Positions 17,293 through 24,700 of a stretch of 64,000 nucleotides of DNA are shown here, one piece after another; position 1 is the stretch's first letter; each line of letters opens with the position of its first letter. The stretch lies in contig NZ_KK088652.1 in assembly GCF_000600975.2 (NCBI RefSeq), forward strand, positions 372,001 to 436,000. Reading direction: 5' to 3'. Under the pieces are notes generated by a model. It was not told where the DNA came from and ran no database searches. It was given only the letters and a program-made list of their open reading frames with translations. This DNA is from Limimaricola hongkongensis DSM 17492. Its GTDB lineage: Bacteria; Pseudomonadota; Alphaproteobacteria; Rhodobacterales; Rhodobacteraceae. The position numbers were made by a program, and so were the translations under genes.

Positions 17293-18082
17293 ATGGAATC
17301 GGCACTGGATTACTGGCGCGCGCGCGCGCTGCTCGACTGGCAGATCGAGATGGGCGCGGACGAGGCGATGCTCGACGCGGGCCTCGACCGCTACACGCTC
17401 ACCGATGCCCGCCCGGCCATGACGCCGGCGCCGGGCGCCGCGGCCGCCCCCGCTCCGGTGCGGCTCGAAGAGCCCGACCCGGTCGCGGTCGCCCGCGCCG
17501 CCGCCGAGGCGGCGGCGGATCTCGACAGCCTCGCCGTCGCGATGGAGCGTTTCGAGCATTGCGATCTGGGGCGGGGCGCGCGCAGCTTCGTCTTTTCGGG
17601 CGGACGCCCCGGCGCGCGGGTCATGCTGCTGCTCGATCCGCCGCGCCGCGAGGAGGACCGGGCCGGGACGCCGGTGGCCGGCGGCGCGGCCGTCCTGCTG
17701 GAGCGGATGCTCGCGGCGATCGGGCTGTCCACCGACACCCCCGACGCGGAGCGTTCGGTCTACATGGCCCCCGTTCTGCCATGGCGCATGCCCGGCGACC
17801 GCGCCCCCGACCCCAAGGATCTCGCCATGATGCGGCCCTTTCTCGACCGGCATGTCGAACTGGCCGATCCCGACATTCTGGTGGTGATGGGCTCGGTCGC
17901 CTGTTCGGCGCTGATGAAGGGCGGCGGGCTGCACCGGCTGCGCGGGCCGCTGGGACAAGCTGCTGGGCCGCCCCGCCCTGCCGATCTTTTCGCCCGCGCA
18001 TCTGATGGCCACCCCCGCCGCCAAGCGCGAGGCCTGGGCCGACCTGCTGGCGCTCCGGGCGCGGCTGGAGGATGGGGCATGA
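17293..18082 (+). pseudogene. Uracil-DNA glycosylase superfamily protein, frameshifted and with a degenerate active-site motif
   Basis: The reading frame from ATG 17293 resembles family 4/5 uracil-DNA glycosylases: VYMAPVLPWRMPGDR at about 157-171 and VVMGSVACSALMKG at about 197-210. After LHRLRG the frame is lost. Dropping one G from the GGG at 17944-17946 restores RWDKLLGRPALPIFSPAHLM and an ending LEDGA with TGA at 18080-18082, overlapping the LysE start as ATGA. The restored protein has about 262 residues. The catalytic GEAPG motif is LDPPR at 114-118, so activity is doubtful even without the frameshift. As sequenced, the frame runs on into the LysE gene. Confidence 0.72.
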
Positions 18083-18696
18083 TCGACCCGCTCGTCCTGC
18101 TCGCCTTCGCGCCCGCGGCGCTGGCGCTCAACCTCACGCCCGGCGCGGACATGATGTTCTGCCTTGGCCAAGGCCTGCGCGGCGGGCCGCGCGCGGCGCT
18201 CGCCGCCGATGCGGGCATCGCGCTGGCGATCATGGGTCACGTGATGCTGGCCGGGCTCGGGCTCGGCGCCGCCGTCGCCGCGATGCCATGGCTGTTCGAC
18301 GCGATCCGCTGGCTCGGCGTGGCCTATCTGTCGTGGCTCGCCATCACGGCGCTGCGCGGCGGCACGGCGGCGGGCGACATCCCGGCGGTGCGGCCCGCCC
18401 GCGCCTTCCGGCAGGGTCTCGTCGTCAACCTCACCAATCCCAAGGTAATCCTGTTCGTGCTGGCCTTCCTGCCGCAATTCACCGATCCCGCGCGCCCGGT
18501 GCTGCCGCAGTTTCTCGCGCTCGGCGCGGTGCTGAGCCTTGGCGGGCTCTTGGTCAACGGCGCGGTCGGCGTCTTCGCGGGCGGCGTCGGGCGCCGGCTG
18601 GCGGGATCGGCCACCTTCAACCGCTGGCTGGGCCGCGTCTCAGCCACGATCTTCGCGGGCCTCGCGCTGCGCCTCGCCCTCTTGCAGAAAGCCTGA
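18079..18696 (+). CDS. LysE-family amino-acid exporter (translocator)
   Basis: A 205-residue membrane protein of the LysE/RhtB superfamily, which exports amino acids or their derivatives. NLTPGADMMFCLGQGLRGG at about 17-35 is the family's first-helix signature. NLTNPKVILFVLAFLPQF at about 118-135 is the second. About six hydrophobic helices are present. It starts with ATG 18079 inside the stop of the glycosylase homologue, and moaB begins three bases after its stop. The exported compound is unknown. As sequenced it is in frame with the broken upstream gene, which could be misread as a fusion. Confidence 0.88.
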   Translation: MIDPLVLLAFAPAALALNLTPGADMMFCLGQGLRGGPRAALAADAGIALAIMGHVMLAGLGLGAAVAAMPWLFDAIRWLGVAYLSWLAITALRGGTAAGDIPAVRPARAFRQGLVVNLTNPKVILFVLAFLPQFTDPARPVLPQFLALGAVLSLGGLLVNGAVGVFAGGVGRRLAGSATFNRWLGRVSATIFAGLALRLALLQKA

Positions 18697-18698
18697 CC

Positions 18699-19226
18699 AT
18701 GGACCGTGACTTCCTTCCCGTGCGCATCGCCGTGCTGACCGTGAGCGACAGCCGCGATGCCGCGGACGACCGCTCCGGCGACACGCTGGCCGACCGGATC
18801 GAGGCGGCGGGGCATGTCCTCGCCGCGCGCGACATCCTGCGCGACGACCGCGCGGCCATCGCGGAGCGGCTCCGGGGCTGGTGCGCCGATCCGCAGATCG
18901 ACGTGGTGATCTCGACCGGGGGCACCGGGCTCACGGGCCGCGACGTGACGGTCGAGGCGCATCGCGACGTCTATGAAAAGGAGATCGACGCCTTCGGCAC
19001 GGTGTTCACCATCGTCTCGATGAACAAGATCGGCACCAGCGCGGTGCAAAGCCGCGCCACCGGCGGCGTGGCGCAGGGCACCTATCTCTTCGCCTTGCCC
19101 GGCTCGCCCTCCGCCTGCCGCGATGCCTGGGACGAGATCCTCGTGAAGCAGCTCGACTACCGCCACCGGCCCTGCAATTTCGTGGAAATCCTGCCGCGGC
19201 TCGACGAGCATCTGCGGCGCAAGTGA
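18699..19226 (+). CDS. moaB: Molybdenum cofactor biosynthesis protein B
   Basis: A 175-residue MoaB/Mog-fold protein that adenylates molybdopterin or otherwise acts late in molybdenum cofactor synthesis. AVLTVSDSRDAADDRSGDTL (about 10-29), ISTGGTGLTGRDVTVEAH (about 69-86) and FALPGSPSACRDAW (near 135) are family signatures. The start is two bases after the LysE stop. Other cofactor genes in the window are mobA at 34.8 kb and moaE/moaD at 48.3-49.0 kb, so the pathway genes are dispersed. It converges with the DsbD-N gene, leaving only 12 bases. Confidence 0.94.
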   Translation: MDRDFLPVRIAVLTVSDSRDAADDRSGDTLADRIEAAGHVLAARDILRDDRAAIAERLRGWCADPQIDVVISTGGTGLTGRDVTVEAHRDVYEKEIDAFGTVFTIVSMNKIGTSAVQSRATGGVAQGTYLFALPGSPSACRDAWDEILVKQLDYRHRPCNFVEILPRLDEHLRRK

Positions 19227-19238
19227 CCCGGGCCGGAT

Positions 19239-20045
19239 CTAGGCCGGGGCGCAGCCTCTGAACTCGACCGCTTCGCCATCGCCGATCATCGTCAGCACCA
19301 GCGCCGATCGATCAAGCGCCACCGGCCCTTTCGCGACATGCGAGATCCGGGTGCTCGCCAGCAGCTTGTCGCCCTCGCGGCGCAGCGTCACCGGCGCGGC
19401 CCAGAGCGCCGGGTCGCCGGTTTCGACCACCACGGCCTGCGTGCCGTCGACGAGCGGCAGCGCGGCGGTGAGCGCGACCCCGCCCTCCGTCGGCGACACG
19501 GCGCAGCGCGCGCCCTCCACCCCGGCCTCGGCGGGGGTCTGCGCCCGGTTCGCCAGCGCCAGCGCCAGAGCCGGGTCGCGCCCGTCCTGCTGCGGCAGAT
19601 CGGCCGCGAAATCGAGCGAGACCGGCACGCAGACATCACGGCACACGCCGATCTCCAGCCGTCCTTCGACCCGCACCGGCGCGCCGTGCTGCGCCGGCAT
19701 CACCGCGACCGGCAGCACCACCTGCTCGGAATAGCCATAGGTCTCGTAGCCGCCGACCTCGAACACCTCCGGCACCGGCCAGCGGAACGCCGCCCCGGCG
19801 ACGTTGTCGGAGCCGGTCCAGTCGACCTGCGGCGGGATGCCCGCATCGCCCGGCGCGCGCCAATAGGTCTTCCATCCCGGCGCGAGCGTGACCCGGAACC
19901 CCGCCATCTGCGTGCCGTCCGCCGCGCGCCAGCCCGGCAGCAGGTCGAGCCGCACGATATCGTCGACAGGCCCCGCCATCGCCGCCCCCGGCAGGGCAAG
20001 AACGGCAAGCAGGGCGAGCGGGGCAAGGGGCGATCGGCACATCAT
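19239..20045 (-). CDS. Periplasmic DsbD N-terminal-domain (DsbC-like) protein
   Basis: A 268-residue protein with a clear signal peptide (about residues 1-24, ending AAMAGP), so it is exported. GWKTYWRAPGDAGIPPQVDW at about 58-77 is typical of the N-terminal domain of DsbD/ScsB thiol-disulfide reductases. The pair Cys135 and Cys139 (CRDVC) would be the redox site. No DsbD membrane or thioredoxin domain follows, so it needs a separate electron donor. The tandem ATGs at 20045 and 20042 have no strong ribosome site. It diverges from yqgE, and the TlpA-type thioredoxin gene 0.8 kb away may be a partner. Confidence 0.85.
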   Translation of the reverse strand: MMCRSPLAPLALLAVLALPGAAMAGPVDDIVRLDLLPGWRAADGTQMAGFRVTLAPGWKTYWRAPGDAGIPPQVDWTGSDNVAGAAFRWPVPEVFEVGGYETYGYSEQVVLPVAVMPAQHGAPVRVEGRLEIGVCRDVCVPVSLDFAADLPQQDGRDPALALALANRAQTPAEAGVEGARCAVSPTEGGVALTAALPLVDGTQAVVVETGDPALWAAPVTLRREGDKLLASTRISHVAKGPVALDRSALVLTMIGDGEAVEFRGCAPA

Positions 20046-20150
20046 GGCCGTAGTGATGACCCCGCCGCGGGCGGAAGGAAAGTCACGTCGGCGCGAGAGA
20101 GCCGCACCCGCCCCCTTGATCGTGCGCGCCGCGCGACACATTCTTGAGAG

Positions 20151-20720
20151 ATGGAAGCCATGAACCCCGACCTGAGCGGCAAGCTCCTCATCGCGATGCC
20201 CGGCATGGGCGATCCGCGTTTCGATCACGCCGTGATCTTCGTCTGCGCCCATTCCGAAGAAGGCGCGATGGGGCTGATCGTCAACAAGCCCGCGACCGAG
20301 GTCCGGTTCTCCGACCTGCTGGAGCAGCTCGAGATCACCGCCGACCCGGGCATCCGCGACATCCGCGTGCATGTCGGCGGCCCGGTCGAGGAAAGCCGTG
20401 GCTTCGTGCTGCACACCACCGACTACACCTCGGACCAGGGCACGCTGCAGGTCGACGAGGGCACGGCGATGACCGCGACGCTCGACGTGCTCGAGGAAAT
20501 CGCGCATGGGCGCGGGCCGAAATCCTCGCTGCTGGCGCTCGGCTATGCGGGCTGGGGGCCGGGCCAGCTCGAAAGCGAGCTGGCGCAGAATGGCTGGCTG
20601 ATCGGCGAGGCGCAGCACGCCGTCGTCTTCGGACGGGCCAACGAGCACAAATGGTCGGCGGCGCTCAAGGGGCTCGGCATCGATCCGCTGAGCCTGTCGC
20701 CGACCTCCGGCACCGCCTGA
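20151..20720 (+). CDS. YqgE/AlgH family protein
   Basis: A 189-residue soluble protein of the YqgE/AlgH family, whose molecular role is unsettled. [20 protein letters not shown] (about 8-27), [10 protein letters not shown] (about 38-47), [16 protein letters not shown] near 73, and [12 protein letters not shown] near 128 are the conserved blocks. The start may be ATG 20151 or the in-frame ATG 20160; the GGAAG between them fits the second as a weak ribosome site. It is divergent from the DsbD-N gene and convergent with the TlpA gene, with the inverted element at 20760-20823 between the two stops. Confidence 0.92.
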   Translation: MEAMNPDLSGKLLIAMPGMGDPRFDHAVIFVCAHSEEGAMGLIVNKPATEVRFSDLLEQLEITADPGIRDIRVHVGGPVEESRGFVLHTTDYTSDQGTLQVDEGTAMTATLDVLEEIAHGRGPKSSLLALGYAGWGPGQLESELAQNGWLIGEAQHAVVFGRANEHKWSAALKGLGIDPLSLSPTSGTA

Positions 20721-20759
20721 CCGACCTTCGAGCGGTCGCCCGGCCCCGCCCGGTCGTCC

Positions 20760-20823
20760 TGCGTATTTTCGGAACAAAGTGGCCATGGCGCGCGCGATGG
20801 CCACTTTGTTCTTCAAATACGCA
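20760..20823. repeat. Long inverted repeat of the GCGTATTTnnGGAA element between convergent genes (copy C)
   Basis: The left arm (20760-20786) and right arm (20797-20823) are reverse complements over 24 of 27 bases, differing only in the three bases after TGCGTATTT. The arms end in AACAAAGTGGCCAT and its complement, around a loop of ten G/C bases. The structure lies between the yqgE stop (20720) and the TlpA gene stop (20836), which face each other. A two-way transcription terminator is the most natural reading. The outer core is shared with copies at 13041, 17199, 32253 and 49813, but the inner part is specific to this copy. Confidence 0.85.
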
Positions 20824-20835
20824 AATCCCGTCGCT

Positions 20836-21393
20836 TCAGCCGTCCCGCGCGTCGGCGATCAGCGCCTCGACGATGGCGCGCGCGCTGTCCGACGACCAGT
20901 CCGCCTCGCCCTGCAGCCGCCCGATCTCCTGGCCTTCGGCATCGAGGATCAGCGTCACCGGCAGGCCCAGCACGCCCAGATCGCGCGCCAGAGCCTGGCG
21001 CGGGTCCTTGTGGCGCGGCAGGCTCTCGGCGCCGATCTCCGCGAGGAACCGCTCCATCCCCGCCGGATCGTTGCGCCCCGTGGCGATGGTGACGACCTCG
21101 AAATCCTCGCCGCCATATTCGCCCTGCAGCGCCGCGAGCTGGGGCATTTCGACCCGGCAGGGCGCGCACCACGTCGCCCAGAAATTCACCAGAACCGGCT
21201 TGCCCTCGTATTGCGCGAGCGTGATCTCGCCGCCCGCCTCGCTTTCGAAAGCGACGTCCGAGCCGCGCTGCGGCTCGGCATGGATGGCGAGCTTGCGCAT
21301 GTCGCCTTCGCGCAGCGCCTCCAGCTCGGCGGGGGCGGCGTTTGCAAGGCCGGTTGCCGCCATGTAAAGACCGATGAGAACGACGCTGCGCAT
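20836..21393 (-). CDS. TlpA-family thioredoxin-like protein
   Basis: A 185-residue thiol-disulfide oxidoreductase. A short hydrophobic N-terminus (residues 1-20, ending LANAA) is a signal peptide or membrane anchor, so the domain faces the periplasm. The thioredoxin fold has [19 protein letters not shown] (about 68-86) with the redox pair in WCAPC at 75-79, and the cis-proline [10 protein letters not shown] near 153. TlpA/ResA-type proteins reduce apocytochromes c or oxidase assembly factors; which one applies here is not shown. Start 21393 has AAGGA upstream. It diverges from argH. Confidence 0.88.
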   Translation of the reverse strand: MRSVVLIGLYMAATGLANAAPAELEALREGDMRKLAIHAEPQRGSDVAFESEAGGEITLAQYEGKPVLVNFWATWCAPCRVEMPQLAALQGEYGGEDFEVVTIATGRNDPAGMERFLAEIGAESLPRHKDPRQALARDLGVLGLPVTLILDAEGQEIGRLQGEADWSSDSARAIVEALIADARDG

Positions 21394-21399
21394 GTGATT

Positions 21400-21410
21400 T
21401 CCTTCAAGGA
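21400..21410. promoter_or_regulatory. Palindrome TCCTTCAAGGA holding the ribosome sites of two divergent genes
   Basis: Only 24 bases separate the TlpA start (21393, minus) from the argH start (21418, plus). Within them the palindrome TCCTTCAAGGA supplies AAGGA as the ribosome-binding site on each strand, at a suitable distance from both ATGs. There is no room for separate promoters between the genes, so at least one must lie inside the other's coding region. Confidence 0.75.
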
Positions 21411-21417
21411 CCAAAAG

Positions 21418-22806
21418 ATGACCGAGAGCTCCAACGCGATGTGGGGCGGCCGTTTCGCCGCCGGGCCGGATGCGATCATGGAGGCGATCAACGCCTCGAT
21501 CGGCTACGACCGGCGCCTCGCGCCACAGGACATCGAAGGCTCCCGCGCCCATGCCGCGATGCTGGCGGCGCAGGGCATCATCGACGCTAAAGACGCGGAA
21601 GAGATCAGAAAAGGCCTTCTCACGGTCTTGTCAGAGATCGAAGGCGGCACGTTCGAATTCTCCACCGCGCTGGAAGACATCCACATGAACGTGGAGGCCC
21701 GGCTCAAGCAGCTGATCGGCGAGCCCGCGGGCCGGCTGCACACGGGCCGTTCGCGCAACGACCAGGTCGCGACCGATTTGCGGCTGTGGGTGCGCGACCA
21801 GTGCGACGCCACCGACGCGGCGCTCAAGGCGTTGATCGAGGCGCTTCTGGGCCAAGCCGAGGCGGGCGCCGACTGGGTCATGCCGGGCTTCACCCACCTG
21901 CAGACCGCGCAGCCCGTCACATGGGGCCATCACATGATGGCCTATGTCGAGATGTTCGCCCGCGATCGCGCGCGTTTCGCCAATGCGCGCAAGCTGATGA
22001 ACGAAAGCCCGCTCGGCGCCGCAGCACTCGCGGGCACATCCTTCCCGATCGACCGCGAGGCGACGGCGCAGGCGCTCGGCTTCGACCGGCCGATGGCCAA
22101 CAGCCTCGACGCCGTGTCGGACCGCGATTTCGCGCTCGAATTCCTGTCGGCGGCGACGATCTGCGCGATGCACCTGTCGCGGCTGTCCGAGGAGCTGGTG
22201 ATCTGGTCCTCGGCGCAGTTCCGCTTCGTGGCCATGTCGGACCGCTGGTCGACCGGCTCCTCGATCATGCCGCAAAAGCGCAACCCCGACGCCGCCGAGC
22301 TGATCCGCGCCAAGATCGGCAGGATCCTTGGCGCCAACGTCGCGCTGCTCACGGTGATGAAGGGCCTGCCGCTCGCCTATGGCAAGGACATGCAGGAGGA
22401 CAAGGAGCAGGTTTTCGATGCCGCCGACAACCTGATGCTGAGCCTGGCCGCGATGACCGGCATGGTGGCCGACATGACCGCCCAGCCCGACAATCTGCGC
22501 GCCGCCGCGGCTTCGGGTTTTTCCACCGCGACCGATCTTGCCGACTGGCTGGTGCGCGCGCTCGGCCTGCCGTTCCGCGACGCGCATCACGTCACCGGGT
22601 CGCTGGTGGCGCGGGCCGAGGAAAAGGGCTGCGACCTGCCCGACCTGACGCTCGACGACATGAAGGCCGTGCATGACGGCATCACCGAGGACGTGTTCGG
22701 CGTGCTGACGGTCGAGAATTCGGTCGCCTCGCGCACCGCCTATGGTGGCACCGCCCCCGACAATGTGCGCGCGCAGATCGCGCGCTGGCGGGACGCGCTG
22801 AAGTGA
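21418..22806 (+). CDS. argH: Argininosuccinate lyase
   Basis: A 462-residue fumarase/aspartase-superfamily enzyme that splits argininosuccinate into arginine and fumarate, the last step of arginine synthesis. The signature [20 protein letters not shown] near residue 281 carries the catalytic loop serine. DIHMNVE and [18 protein letters not shown] near 105-123 bind substrate. The ATG at 21418 ([13 protein letters not shown]) has AAGGA upstream. The frame is open back to 20779, but that part overlaps the TlpA gene. Its stop overlaps the GTG of a tiny lipoprotein gene, starting a chain of overlapping genes that leads to lysA. Confidence 0.96.
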   Translation: MTESSNAMWGGRFAAGPDAIMEAINASIGYDRRLAPQDIEGSRAHAAMLAAQGIIDAKDAEEIRKGLLTVLSEIEGGTFEFSTALEDIHMNVEARLKQLIGEPAGRLHTGRSRNDQVATDLRLWVRDQCDATDAALKALIEALLGQAEAGADWVMPGFTHLQTAQPVTWGHHMMAYVEMFARDRARFANARKLMNESPLGAAALAGTSFPIDREATAQALGFDRPMANSLDAVSDRDFALEFLSAATICAMHLSRLSEELVIWSSAQFRFVAMSDRWSTGSSIMPQKRNPDAAELIRAKIGRILGANVALLTVMKGLPLAYGKDMQEDKEQVFDAADNLMLSLAAMTGMVADMTAQPDNLRAAAASGFSTATDLADWLVRALGLPFRDAHHVTGSLVARAEEKGCDLPDLTLDDMKAVHDGITEDVFGVLTVENSVASRTAYGGTAPDNVRAQIARWRDALK

Positions 22807-22931
22807 GGCTGGCGCTGCTGGCTCTCGTGTTTCTGGCAGGCTGCGGCGCGGGCGGCGCGCCGCAGGCGCCCGACGCGCGCTTGACTTACGGCGAAACCGA
22901 CACCGGCCGACGGCTCGGGACCGCGCAGTGA
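22803..22931 (+). CDS. Small lipoprotein between argH and lysA (LptM-like candidate)
   Basis: A 42-residue protein starting at a GTG that overlaps the argH stop (GTGA) and ending in a stop that overlaps the next GTG. Residues 1-14 form a lipoprotein signal with lipobox LAGC; the mature part begins at Cys14 and reads [19 protein letters not shown]. Small lipoproteins beside lysA or dapF in many proteobacteria are LptM (YifL), which helps assemble the LPS translocon. Position and size fit, but sequence similarity is weak beyond the lipobox. The tight overlap on both sides supports a real gene. Confidence 0.75.
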   Translation: MRLALLALVFLAGCGAGGAPQAPDARLTYGETDTGRRLGTAQ

Positions 22932-23236
22932 GATGGGTCTGGCTGGCGCTGGCGGTCTGGGGCGCGCTGCACCCGGCGCGCTGGTTCATCGCGTGGTTCG
23001 CGCAGAACGGCTATTCGTGGGACGGTCTCTTTGCCGCGTGGCGCGCCAACCCGGCCACCACCGGGCTGATGTGGGACGCCACCATCGCCGCCGTGGCGCT
23101 GACGGTCTGGGTGATCTCCGAGGTGCGCGTGCGCCGCAACTGGGAGGCGCTGGCGGCGATCCCGGCGACCTTGCTGATCGGCGTCGGCTGCGGGTTGCCG
23201 CTGTTTCTGTTTCTGCGCACCCGCCCGCTCGGTTGA
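22928..23236 (+). CDS. DUF2834 membrane protein
   Basis: A 102-residue protein with about three membrane helices: near residues 1-22, 48-64 and 76-96. The block WDGLFAAWRANPATTGLMWD between the first two is the DUF2834 signature. Function is unknown. It starts with GTG 22928, overlapping the lipoprotein stop, so argH, the lipoprotein and this gene are probably one transcript. lysA follows after 77 bases. Confidence 0.85.
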   Translation: MRWVWLALAVWGALHPARWFIAWFAQNGYSWDGLFAAWRANPATTGLMWDATIAAVALTVWVISEVRVRRNWEALAAIPATLLIGVGCGLPLFLFLRTRPLG

Positions 23237-23313
23237 TCCTGCGACAACGCGGGGCTTGGGATCGCGCCGCGATCTGCTAAGACGCGGCGCGGACCTATCA
23301 GCGGAGCGAGACC

Positions 23314-24579
23314 TTGGACCACTTCCTCTATCGCGGCGGCCAGCTCATGGCCGAGGACGTCGCCATCTCCGAGATCGTCGCCGAGACCGGCACGCCGGTC
23401 TATGTCTATTCCGCCGCGACCCTGCTGCGGCACCTGAAGCTGTTCGAGGACGCGCTCGACGGGCTGCCGCATCTGGTGTGCTTCGCGGTGAAATCGCTCG
23501 GCAATGTCGCGGTGCTCAAGCTGCTGGGCGAAGCCGGGGCCGGCATGGATATCGTGTCGGGCGGCGAATACGCCCGCGCCCGCGCCGCCGGCGTGCCCGG
23601 CGAGCGGATCGTGTTTTCCGGCGTCGGCAAGACCCGCGAAGAGATGCGCATGGCGCTCGAAGGCGGCATCCGCCAATTCAACGTCGAAAGCGAGCCCGAG
23701 CTGCACGCGCTCTCCGATGTGGCGAGCAGCCTTGGCAAGGCCGCGCCGATCACCATCCGCGTCAACCCGGACGTGGACGCCAAGACCCACGCCAAGATCG
23801 CCACCGGCAAATCCGAGAACAAGTTCGGCATCCCGATCGCCCGCGCCCGCGACGTCTATGCCATGGCCGCCAAGCTGCCCGGCATCGAGGTGATCGGCGT
23901 CGACGTGCATATCGGCAGCCAGCTGACCGAGCTTGCGCCCTTCGAGGCGGCCTTCACCAAGGTGGCCGAGCTGACCGAAAGCCTGCGCGCCGACGGCCAC
24001 GACATCCGTCGACTCGATCTCGGCGGCGGGCTTGGCATCCCCTATGAGCGGATCAACGAGGCGCCGCCGCTGCCCTTCGATTACGGCGCGCTGATCCGGC
24101 GCACGGTCGGGCATCTGGGCTGCGAGATCGAGATCGAGCCGGGCCGGCTCGTGGCGGGCAATGCGGGCCTTCTGGTCAGCCGCGTCACCTATGCCAAATC
24201 CGGCGAGGGCCGCGATTTCCTGATCCTCGACGCCGCGATGAACGATCTCGTGCGCCCCTCCATGTATGACGCCCATCACGACATCATCCCGGTGGCCGAG
24301 CCCGAGGCCGGCGTCGAGACGAAGCCGTGGGACATCGTCGGCCCGGTCTGCGAGACCGGCGACACCTTCGCGCGGGAACGCGAACTGCCGCCCGTGGCCG
24401 AGGGCGATTTCGTCGCCTTCCGCTCGGCCGGGGCGTATGGCGCGGTGATGGCGAGCGAGTACAACGCCCGGCCTCTGGTGCCCGAAGTGCTTGTCAGCGG
24501 CGATCAATTCGCGGTTATCCGCCGCAGGCCCAGCTATGAGGAAATGATCGCGCGCGATAGCATCCCCGAATGGCTATGA
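23314..24579 (+). CDS. lysA: Diaminopimelate decarboxylase
   Basis: A 421-residue fold-type III PLP enzyme that decarboxylates meso-diaminopimelate to L-lysine. CFAVKSLGNVAVLKLLGEAG at about 50-69 contains the lysine that holds PLP. GVDVHIGSQ near 197, DLGGGLGIPY near 234, and CETGDTFARERELP near 346 are conserved binding motifs. The start is a TTG at 23314 with GGAG upstream; it gives the usual N-terminus MDHFLYRGGQLMAEDV. It closes the argH-lipoprotein-DUF2834-lysA group typical of its relatives. Confidence 0.95.
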   Translation: MDHFLYRGGQLMAEDVAISEIVAETGTPVYVYSAATLLRHLKLFEDALDGLPHLVCFAVKSLGNVAVLKLLGEAGAGMDIVSGGEYARARAAGVPGERIVFSGVGKTREEMRMALEGGIRQFNVESEPELHALSDVASSLGKAAPITIRVNPDVDAKTHAKIATGKSENKFGIPIARARDVYAMAAKLPGIEVIGVDVHIGSQLTELAPFEAAFTKVAELTESLRADGHDIRRLDLGGGLGIPYERINEAPPLPFDYGALIRRTVGHLGCEIEIEPGRLVAGNAGLLVSRVTYAKSGEGRDFLILDAAMNDLVRPSMYDAHHDIIPVAEPEAGVETKPWDIVGPVCETGDTFARERELPPVAEGDFVAFRSAGAYGAVMASEYNARPLVPEVLVSGDQFAVIRRRPSYEEMIARDSIPEWL

Positions 24580-24700
24580 TGGAGACGGCCCCACCGCGCC
24601 ACACCCCGCCGCACGGAGCACACGGAGCACCGGCACCCTGACCGAGACCCGCGATCCCCTGTCGCACCTGAAACGCCCCGTCGCGCTGACCCGCGCCGGG

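Noticed and set aside
17293..18696. Apparent fusion of a uracil-DNA glycosylase homologue to a LysE exporter
   Set aside because: The join is an out-of-frame stretch after one extra G. Restoring the frame gives a normal end to the first gene and an ATGA overlap with the second.
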